Assembly (NCBI GenBank): GCA_002480935.1
Contig: DLDC01000177.1
Span: 8,887 to 14,632 of the forward strand
DNA from: Prevotella sp. UBA7782
GTDB lineage: Bacteria > Bacteroidota > Bacteroidia > Bacteroidales > Bacteroidaceae
DNA length: 5,746 nucleotides
Reading direction: 5' to 3'
Made by a program: the position numbers and the translations under genes
The notes under the pieces: generated by a model
Told to the model about the DNA's origin: nothing
What the model saw: the letters and a program-made list of their open reading frames with translations, nothing else
Databases searched by the model: none
Shown: in pieces, positions 1-5,257 of the stretch
Numbering within the stretch: position 1 is the stretch's first letter
Layout: each line of letters begins with the position of its first letter

Positions 1-40
1 TTTATATAATGCTGTGTGCGTATACAACTTATTGATTACG

Positions 41-86
41 TGTATTAAATACATTATTATTAAATTTTAACAGTGTATTTGATACA
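41..86. promoter_or_regulatory. Pair of operator-like inverted repeats, TGTATnnnATACA
   Basis: Two 13-bp inverted repeats share the same 5-bp arms: TGTATTAAATACA at 41-53 and TGTATTTGATACA at 74-86. Their centres are 33 bp apart, about three helical turns, so dimers bound at both would lie on the same face of the DNA. The second copy contains the TTTG that best fits the -33 promoter element. This is the geometry of a repressor or activator site for the secreted-protein gene starting at 155. The repeats are read directly; regulation is inference, and AT-rich DNA raises the chance of accidental palindromes. No regulator gene is in the window. Confidence 0.45.
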
Positions 87-112
87 AGGTAATAAAAAAT
101 TATCTACATTTG
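78..112 (+). promoter_or_regulatory. Bacteroidetes-type promoter of the duplicated-domain secreted protein
   Basis: TACATTTG at 105-112 matches the Bacteroides -7 consensus TAnnTTTG exactly, and TTTG at 78-81 matches the -33 element. The gap of 23 bp is slightly longer than usual. Transcription would start near 118-122, leaving a leader of about 35 nt before the ATG at 155. The leader is AT-rich, with no Shine-Dalgarno sequence, as expected for this phylum. The rest of 1-154 shows no gene. Confidence 0.6.
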
Positions 113-154
113 CATAAAATAAAATAACTTATCAAATTACTTAAACTTAAACGT

Positions 155-1486
155 ATGAAGAAATTTTTACTTTCTTTATGTGGGGCATTTTTCCTTACAT
201 CATCTATTAATGCGCAAGTTCAGGCAACTTCGCTAACGTATGATTTGGTGAAGGCTTACAAGCCTTCGGTTTCTCTCACCAACTATAATTGTGGCTGGGC
301 TTTTTACAGTTATGAGAAGGAGGGCAAGGAAGACAGCAAGCGCCAAGACTATAGGGGCTACGCAACAGACTCTCTAAGCAAGGCTGTCGGGCTGCCCGAT
401 GAGTGCCATGTGTGGGTGCGCAACCCTCGACTGGTGCAGACTATCAATGATGCAGGATTCTTTAATTCTAACAACGATGGCCGTAATTTTGTTGTAGACG
501 GTCTGACCAAGGGTGACAAAGTGATCTTTAAGTACACCAGCGAGGCTACTGACTCTGCCAAGATGAAGATGATTTATGCCACAAGTGCATCGGGCATGAC
601 TTGTGCCTTGATAGGCACCGACACGCTGAAAGCCGGATCGTCTGTCATCAACTCAGGCGATACCATTCTCATCGACAGCGCTAAGTTTGTTAATTCAAAG
701 AATGTTGAGGATGGTTACATCAGCGTTCTGCTTTACAAGCAAATGGCAGTGGCCAGCGTAAAGATAGTTAAGGCAGACAACACCGAACTTTTCTACGATT
801 TCACTAAGGCCGGAAAAGCTGTTGCCATGGCTAACTTTAATCGCAACGAAGGCAATGAAGGCAAGATTTACGTGAACCAGGGAACGGGTAAGGAAGACCG
901 TAAGCGCAACGATTTCAAGGGATATACACCCGACTCTATAAGCACGATGCTTGGCCTTCCTGAGGAGTGCCACATCTTCCAAGGACAGAACCGCATTGTG
1001 GAGAATGTTACTCACCTTGGCGTTTACGTGAAAAGCGATACGCAATGGGCTGTTGACGGTCTTGACTCAACAGATGTTGTGAAGGTTTATTACATTGCTC
1101 CGGGTCTGACAGAAGCAAAGCAGCACATACTGTTTGCCAACGGCCTAAGTGCAAAGACCAAGGTGTTCTTGAATCAGAGCACAGATACCCTGGCTTCTCT
1201 CACACCGCTTGAGAGTGGAGACTCGCTCACCGTGGCAGTGGCAAAGGACGTTGACAAAGCAGGCAAGGTGAATGGCTACATCACCTTCCAGGCATATAAG
1301 GGCATGTATATCCAGAAGATTGTCATCACAAAGAACTCTGTTGCGCTGGGCATCAAGAGCCCCAATGTAACAGTAAAGGCTGACAATCAAGCAGATGATG
1401 CATGGTATACGCTGCAAGGTGTGCGTGTGGCTCAGCCAGCCAAGGGCATATATATCCATCAGGGAAAGAAAATTGTTATAAGATAA
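155..1486 (+). CDS. Secreted protein of unknown function with two tandem copies of a ~185-residue domain and a C-terminal tail motif
   Basis: I do not recognise a named family. Residues 1-20 form a signal peptide (MKK, hydrophobic core, INA before Q21), so the product is exported. The body is an internal duplication: residues 26-206 and 210-393 align throughout. The best-kept stretch is 58-87 against 246-275 (17 of 30 identical), including KEDxKRxD, GLP(D/E)ECH and, further on, VDGL, SGD(T/S) and GY(I)-x(6)-K-x-M. Alternating polar and hydrophobic residues suggest beta-sandwich domains of the carbohydrate-binding or adhesin type; this is inference. Residues 416-443 (WYTLQGVRV ... KGIYIHQGKKIVIR) are the short tail typical of Bacteroidales exported proteins and may be related to type IX sorting domains. 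Nine D-(S/T)-(A/I/L/V/M/T) O-glycosylation sequons are present (D72, 133, 156, 169, 174, 260, 304, 344, 356). The start is supported by the signal peptide and by the promoter about 40 bp upstream. The gene may be cotranscribed with the secreted-protein gene 71 bp downstream. Confidence 0.9.
   Translation: MKKFLLSLCGAFFLTSSINAQVQATSLTYDLVKAYKPSVSLTNYNCGWAFYSYEKEGKEDSKRQDYRGYATDSLSKAVGLPDECHVWVRNPRLVQTINDAGFFNSNNDGRNFVVDGLTKGDKVIFKYTSEATDSAKMKMIYATSASGMTCALIGTDTLKAGSSVINSGDTILIDSAKFVNSKNVEDGYISVLLYKQMAVASVKIVKADNTELFYDFTKAGKAVAMANFNRNEGNEGKIYVNQGTGKEDRKRNDFKGYTPDSISTMLGLPEECHIFQGQNRIVENVTHLGVYVKSDTQWAVDGLDSTDVVKVYYIAPGLTEAKQHILFANGLSAKTKVFLNQSTDTLASLTPLESGDSLTVAVAKDVDKAGKVNGYITFQAYKGMYIQKIVITKNSVALGIKSPNVTVKADNQADDAWYTLQGVRVAQPAKGIYIHQGKKIVIR
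230..1333 (+). repeat. Internal tandem duplication in the secreted protein (two units, 230-772 and 782-1333)
   Basis: The encoded residues 26-206 and 210-393 are diverged copies of one domain, joined by about three residues. Matching landmarks keep an offset of 187-188 residues: D72/D260, C84/C271, D156/D344 and D169/D356. The copies have diverged at nucleotide level, so this is an old duplication, not a recent repeat prone to recombination. Confidence 0.85.
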
Positions 1487-1500
1487 ACTTGTTATTAGAG

Positions 1501-1528
1501 TGGGCTGGGGCAGCAATGCCTCCGCCCA
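1501..1528 (+). other. Strong intergenic hairpin with GCAA (GNRA) tetraloop
   Basis: TGGGCTGGGGCA at 1501-1512 faces TGCCTCCGCCCA at 1517-1528 across a GCAA loop. Eleven of twelve positions pair, counting one G-U, with a single T/C mismatch. No T-tract follows on either strand, so it is a poor intrinsic terminator. It could protect the 3' end of the upstream message, mark a processing site between the two genes, or shape the leader of the second gene. The sequence shows the fold potential; its role is inference. Confidence 0.6.
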
Positions 1529-1557
1529 TATGGCATAAGATTAATACTTAAAAAAAA

Positions 1558-2565
1558 ATGGTTATGAAGAAAATTTTTACTTTAGTGGCTTGTGGCATTG
1601 TTGCTATGAGCGCCGGAGCTCAGGAGTCTTGGAGCGCAGCTAACGCCGATCTGACTACTGTGCAGAAAGTAGACAACACCTCAAAGAATGTCATCATCCA
1701 TACAAAAGATGATCCCTATCCTATGGGAACGTGGGGTGACGCTGCAAAAGAGGCCACCGTTACGAACAACTCTACAGAGAAACTGCAAGACCAGGTGCTC
1801 ACTGTGGGCACAGCCAACGTAACAGTGAAGGCTGTTTCTACGCTTAATTTGGGCGAGACAGAAGATGGTTGGCAGTTGTCAAGTAATGCAAATGAGACCC
1901 TTACCACCGCTTTGGGATTTCCGGTAGAATTCACCAGTCGTCTTAAAGCAAAGAGTGGCAACCCTACGCTTACGTATCTTGACTTCTATGAACTCAACTC
2001 TGATGGCGATGCAGTGCATCGCGTGAGTGGCGAGGTGTGGGCTCCCGGAGCTACAGCGCTGCCTGCTAAGGGCTGTTATATAGAGGTTACACCTAAGACA
2101 GCAGGTACTTTGTCTTGTGGCGTATTCGTAAACAAGGGCAACCATGAGCTTTATATCATCGATGAGAGCACCCTTCAATTACTCAAGCCAGCAGATGTTA
2201 GCGTGAAATTCTTTTATCAGAATAACACATTCACATATAATGAAGCCGGTGATATCGTAGTGAATGGTACGCTTCCTGAAGATTACATCCTTCAGCACAC
2301 CAATGGCCTGAATCAAAATCGCCCAGCTATGGGCATCGTGAAGTTTGCCGTTGAAGCCGGCAAGACCTATATGCTGATGAACCCCAAGAGCCAGCTGGGC
2401 TTCTATGGCTATTACTTTGAGTCTTCAACAAACGGCATTGCTGACATTCAGGCAAGCAAGGCTGTTGATGCTAACGCACCTATATACAACCTCGCCGGTC
2501 AGGTTGTAGACAAGAGCTACAAGGGCATTGTGATAAGCAATGGCCGTAAGTATCTTCAGAAGTAA
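1558..2565 (+). CDS. Secreted protein of unknown function with Bacteroidales C-terminal tail
   Basis: No named family recognised. The product has a signal peptide (MKKIFTLVACGIVAMSAGA, cut before Q22 in the 335-residue numbering), so it is exported. The mature part is rich in beta-prone segments; two stretches, around 170-200 (KGCYIEVTPK, then GVFVNKGNHELYI) and 258-288 (GIVKFAVEAGKTYML, then LGFYGYYFE), resemble the beta-sandwich, carbohydrate-binding-like modules common in Prevotella and Bacteroides surface proteins. Residues 307-335 (APIYNLAGQVVD ... KGIVISNGRKYLQK) are the tail motif, in a variant form ending KYLQK instead of KIVIR. It contains no D-(S/T) O-glycosylation sequon, unlike its neighbour. 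Two in-frame starts exist: ATG 1558, directly on a run of A, and ATG 1564, which gives the usual MKK opening and is at least as likely. It lies 71 bp after the preceding secreted-protein gene, without an obvious promoter of its own, so cotranscription is plausible. A terminator follows the stop codon. Confidence 0.88.
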   Translation: MVMKKIFTLVACGIVAMSAGAQESWSAANADLTTVQKVDNTSKNVIIHTKDDPYPMGTWGDAAKEATVTNNSTEKLQDQVLTVGTANVTVKAVSTLNLGETEDGWQLSSNANETLTTALGFPVEFTSRLKAKSGNPTLTYLDFYELNSDGDAVHRVSGEVWAPGATALPAKGCYIEVTPKTAGTLSCGVFVNKGNHELYIIDESTLQLLKPADVSVKFFYQNNTFTYNEAGDIVVNGTLPEDYILQHTNGLNQNRPAMGIVKFAVEAGKTYMLMNPKSQLGFYGYYFESSTNGIADIQASKAVDANAPIYNLAGQVVDKSYKGIVISNGRKYLQK

Positions 2566-2593
2566 TTCTGAATTACAATCACAAATCATCATG

Positions 2594-2624
2594 CCGGGCA
2601 AGTTCTACAGCTTGTCCGGTTTTT
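2594..2624 (+). terminator. Rho-independent terminator after the secreted-protein pair
   Basis: CCGGGCAAG at 2594-2602 pairs with CTTGTCCGG at 2611-2619 (nine pairs, one G-U) across an 8-nt loop, followed by TTTTT at 2620-2624. It lies 29 bp after the stop codon at 2565, the right place and orientation to end that transcript. Confidence 0.88.
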
Positions 2625-2718
2625 CGTTTCACGTATATTGATATGCGAACAATATGAGCCTGCTACAGAGCAAGAAGATTTTTTGTTTGCGCTTTTAGTT
2701 TTTTTTGCTTTAAAAGAC

Positions 2719-2749
2719 TTGCATTTTCAAAACATTTTTCTCAATTTTG
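2719..2749 (+). promoter_or_regulatory. Candidate promoter of the AGCS symporter gene
   Basis: CAATTTTG at 2742-2749 matches the -7 consensus TAnnTTTG except for the first base. TTG at 2719-2721 can serve as the -33 element, with 20 bp between them. Transcription would begin near 2755-2760 and leave a leader of about 130 nt before the ATG at 2891. The upstream stretch 2625-2718 is T-rich, holds no gene, and shows nothing else I can support. Confidence 0.45.
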
Positions 2750-2769
2750 CACAAGGAAGTAACCTTAAT

Positions 2770-2834
2770 TATCGAGTAGCGCACTGAAAAATGCAAGGTG
2801 AAAGCCTACGGAGCATCACTCTAAACAATCGATA
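2770..2834 (+). other. Possibly structured 5' leader of the symporter gene
   Basis: TATCGA at 2770-2775 is complementary to TCGATA at 2829-2834 and could close a domain of about 65 nt. Inside it, GTAG-C-GC at 2776-2782 can pair with GCCTAC at 2804-2809 with one bulged base; ATGC 2791-2794 with GCAT 2813-2816 is a competing option. I recognise no known riboswitch: the glycine aptamer, known upstream of AGCS genes in other bacteria, is not evident. Short stems like these arise by chance, so this is only a candidate cis-regulatory RNA. Confidence 0.25.
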
Positions 2835-2890
2835 TTCATTATCATAGTTCAGCTTTTCATATTGTCTGTCTATGCTTAAACCTAACGCTT

Positions 2891-4267
2891 ATGGACCAAA
2901 ACACGCTTTATGAACTAGTTAGTTCGTTGAACAGAGACTACATCGGGCCCTTGCTCACCATCGTTCTGCTGGGCGCAGGTATATTCTTTACCATTCGCCT
3001 GCACTTCATTCCACGCTTTTATCTCCGCACTTTAAGGCATCTGTTCAAGAGTTCCAGCATCGGTCATAAGGCTTCCAAGCAGCATGGCATGAGCCCTTTT
3101 CAAGCTCTCTCAACGGCTATAGCGTCGCAAGTTGGCACCGGCAACATCGTAGGAGTGGCCATGGCGCTCGTCATGGGAGGCCCTGGTGCCGTGTTCTGGC
3201 TGTGGGTTAGTGCGGTGTTAGGCATGTCAACCAACTTTGCAGAGGCCGTTCTTGGCCAGCTGTTCCGTACCAAGACGCCCGACGGACACATCATTGGCGG
3301 TCCTGCTTATTACATTCAGAACGGTTTACACTCAAAGTTTATGGCCCGACTATTTGCTGTTTTCTTCATCATAGCACTGGGCATGATAGGTATTATGGTG
3401 CAAGCCAACTCAATATCTGATGCTCTTGTCACCCTGTTGCTGTCGGGCGTGAAGAACATTTATGTGGGTATTGTGCTCACCATCTTTGTGGGTTTCGTTC
3501 TTTCTGGAGGCATTTCAACCATCGCTTCCTTTGTAGAGAGGGTCGTACCAGTCATGGCTGGCATCTTCATCCTCGGCAGTTTGGTGTTTATTTGCATCCA
3601 TATAGACACGCTGATACCGCAGTTGTCAAGCATCTTTAAGTGCGCTTTTACAACTCAGGCAGGCGTAGGAGGTGCTGTGGGAGTAAGCGTGAAGAGTGCC
3701 ATTAGGTACGGTATCAGCCGCGGATTGTTCAGCAATGAGGCCGGATTGGGCACCACTCCGCATGCCCATGCCATTGCTAAGGTGAAGGAACCCTATGAGC
3801 AAGGCCTATACGCAATAGTAGGAATAAGCGTCGATATACTTATTTGCACGCTAACAAGTATGGTTATCCTCATGTCGGGAGTGTTGCAGACGAGTTCTGG
3901 CGTAATGGGCATTCAACTGGCGCAAGCGGCGTTCAATACCACATTTGGCATCTTAGGCAATTATTTTATAGCCATTTCGCTCTTCTTCTTTGCCATGAGT
4001 ACCATTGTTGGATGGTATTTCTTTGCCGCCCAAAACGTGAGATATCTCTTCAATGAGCGGTTCATCTGGCCTTATAGAATCATCGTCTTGCTGCTGGTTA
4101 TCGTGGCTTCCACCGTAAAGGTTAGTCTTATCTGGGAGTTGGCTGATACCTTCAACTTCTTCATTGTGTTGCCTAACGTCATCGCCATTATATGGCTTTC
4201 GCCCAAGGTAGCGGCAGAGGCGAAGCGCATGTTCAGCTATTTGCGAGGCTTAGATGCCAAAAGCTAA
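2891..4267 (+). CDS. Sodium:alanine/glycine symporter, AGCS family (amino acid carrier protein)
   Basis: This inner-membrane transporter takes up alanine, glycine or a related small amino acid together with Na+. Family motifs appear in order: the first membrane segment with GIFFTIRLHFIPRF (30-43), FQALSTAIASQVGTGNIVGVA (70-90), the AGCS signature GGPGAVFWLWVSAVLG (96-111), EA then GGPAYYIQNGL (136-146), GGISTIASFVERVVP (206-220), GLFSNEAGLGTTPHAHA (278-294), QGLYAIVGISVDILI (304-318) and FAMSTIVGWYF (367-377) followed by QNVRYLF. About ten or eleven hydrophobic segments are visible, and 458 residues is normal for the family. The signature has Leu instead of the usual Met at residue 104 (FWLW), a conservative change. 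Substrate choice cannot be read from the sequence. The ATG at 2891 puts the first membrane helix at the expected distance; the ATG at 2872 is out of frame. It is preceded by a gene-free region with a candidate promoter and long leader, and is convergent with the lipoprotein gene, so it is probably transcribed alone. Confidence 0.95.
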   Translation: MDQNTLYELVSSLNRDYIGPLLTIVLLGAGIFFTIRLHFIPRFYLRTLRHLFKSSSIGHKASKQHGMSPFQALSTAIASQVGTGNIVGVAMALVMGGPGAVFWLWVSAVLGMSTNFAEAVLGQLFRTKTPDGHIIGGPAYYIQNGLHSKFMARLFAVFFIIALGMIGIMVQANSISDALVTLLLSGVKNIYVGIVLTIFVGFVLSGGISTIASFVERVVPVMAGIFILGSLVFICIHIDTLIPQLSSIFKCAFTTQAGVGGAVGVSVKSAIRYGISRGLFSNEAGLGTTPHAHAIAKVKEPYEQGLYAIVGISVDILICTLTSMVILMSGVLQTSSGVMGIQLAQAAFNTTFGILGNYFIAISLFFFAMSTIVGWYFFAAQNVRYLFNERFIWPYRIIVLLLVIVASTVKVSLIWELADTFNFFIVLPNVIAIIWLSPKVAAEAKRMFSYLRGLDAKS

Positions 4268-4273
4268 CGTAAA

Positions 4274-4306
4274 AGGGAACGCAAAGCCGATGGCTGAACG
4301 TTCCCT
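4274..4306. terminator. Hairpin terminator, possibly bidirectional, between convergent genes
   Basis: AGGGAACG at 4274-4281 pairs with CGTTCCCT at 4299-4306. Inside, AGCC (4285-4288) pairs with GGCT (4292-4295) around GAT, with a small CAA/GAA internal loop. On the minus strand the stem runs into TTTT, favouring termination of the lipoprotein transcript. On the plus strand it is followed only by a pyrimidine-rich stretch (CTTACTCTTCTC), so it is weaker there. It lies 7 nt after the symporter stop codon. Confidence 0.7.
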
Positions 4307-4349
4307 CTTACTCTTCTCATGACCAGCTCTCAGGCTATCCTAAGACCTT

Positions 4350-5240
4350 TTATCTTACCAAAATAACCAGATATTTGCTTGTGCTCCAGAACGTATTGGG
4401 GTCTGAGATGCGCAACACATACTGTCCGTTGGTGTCTTTTGTGAGCGTATAACTGCTGGAAGGGTGTGGCGTAAGCAGCTTGGCGCTCTTGCTATAAAGC
4501 TTTATCTCCTTGTCTACACGTATGTCTATCTTGGTGAAATAGCCTCTGTTAAACTGTCCTTGCAGCACCTTTCCGCCTATAAGTATCTTTTGTTCCTTCA
4601 GCTCCCGCTTTGTTCCGAACACATACCACGCCGTGTTGAGCTGCTTATCCTGCATGGATATGGTCTGTGCCTTAGCCACATTATCCATTGTCAGGTTCTG
4701 TTTCTCGGTGTTCAGGTTCTGCTTTTCGGTGTTCAGATTGGCCACATCCGTATTCAGATCGTTGATGGTTTCGTCAAGTTCTGATATATGTATGTCCTTC
4801 GCATCGAGCTGTTCGCGCAACTTCTGCAACTCTCTGTCCTTATTGGTAAGCTGTGCTTGCAGGTTCTCCAGGGTCTTTCTCATCTCGTCACCCTTAAATC
4901 CTGTCTCGCGCAACTGTTGCTTCAGCTTTCTGATAAGCTCTCTGTTCTCTTGCATACGCTGGGCAATAAACTTTATGTCAGCCTTTATCTGCTCTTGCTT
5001 GTCAGTGCTTTGCTCACCTGTTTGGGCTATAGTTACGCGGTTTTCGGCCTCGTTTATCTGCGCAAAGCCCTCTTGTATATCGTTCAGCGTGCCCATCATG
5101 TCGTTTATTTCGCTGTCCCTAGCCTCTATAATGGCCCTGAGAGAGTCGCTTTGTGTCGCAGCGGGGTTGGTGGTAACCTTTTCCTGCTTGCAAGCAAAGA
5201 GCGACAGCAGGCATAAAGAAACTGTCAATAACTTCTTCAT
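4350..5240 (-). CDS. Coiled-coil lipoprotein with conserved C-terminal domain, possibly Cbp1-like
   Basis: Residues 1-17 are a lipoprotein signal (MKK, LLTVSLCLLSLF, then A-C17), so Cys17 should be lipidated and the protein anchored in a membrane. Lys18-Gln-Glu-Lys follows; this is not a clear surface-export (acid-rich) signal, so its side of the outer membrane is open. Residues about 35-200 are charged, helical and strongly coiled-coil, with leucines every seven residues at 155, 162, 169, 176 and 183. Residues 204-296 (from AWYVFGTKREL to the end) form a compact, beta-rich C-terminal domain. From memory this layout, including the GTKREL...GYFTKIDIR...LTPHPSSSY...FWSTSKYLVI pattern, resembles a Bacteroidales family that includes the Bacteroides fragilis collagen-binding glycoprotein Cbp1; I cannot verify this, and collagen binding should not be assumed. 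One O-glycosylation sequon, DSL at 32-34, lies near the anchor. The gene starts 17 bp after the rsmI stop with no promoter seen between, so the two are probably cotranscribed. Confidence 0.85.
   Translation of the reverse strand: MKKLLTVSLCLLSLFACKQEKVTTNPAATQSDSLRAIIEARDSEINDMMGTLNDIQEGFAQINEAENRVTIAQTGEQSTDKQEQIKADIKFIAQRMQENRELIRKLKQQLRETGFKGDEMRKTLENLQAQLTNKDRELQKLREQLDAKDIHISELDETINDLNTDVANLNTEKQNLNTEKQNLTMDNVAKAQTISMQDKQLNTAWYVFGTKRELKEQKILIGGKVLQGQFNRGYFTKIDIRVDKEIKLYSKSAKLLTPHPSSSYTLTKDTNGQYVLRISDPNTFWSTSKYLVILVR
4692..4733 (-). repeat. 21-bp tandem duplication encoding two identical heptads in the lipoprotein
   Basis: Units 4692-4712 and 4713-4733 differ at only 2 of 21 bases. Both differences are synonymous (GAG/GAA and AAA/AAG), so the peptide NLNTEKQ is repeated exactly. 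More diverged heptads lie on either side (DLNTDVA before, NLTMDNV after in protein order). The unit length of seven residues preserves the coiled-coil register, so change in copy number would lengthen the rod without breaking frame or helix. Confidence 0.85.
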
Positions 5241-5257
5241 ATCTGTTTTTGTTTTAA

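Noticed and set aside
695..1516. Minus-strand open frames opposite the duplicated-domain protein
   Set aside because: They lie fully or almost fully inside a well-supported plus-strand gene with a signal peptide and internal repeats; the translations look like nothing known.
1558..2565. The two adjacent secreted proteins as tandem paralogues
   Set aside because: They share only the general signal-peptide style and C-terminal tail motif; the bodies do not align by eye, and only the first has the duplicated domain.
2755..2834. Glycine riboswitch upstream of the AGCS gene (GGAGCATCACTCT looks loosely similar)
   Set aside because: The conserved aptamer core, including the GGAGAG-type strand and a tandem arrangement, is not present; the similarity is a few bases.
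3844..4056. 70-codon plus-strand frame inside the symporter gene
   Set aside because: Out-of-frame shadow in the middle of conserved AGCS sequence; no independent start signal.
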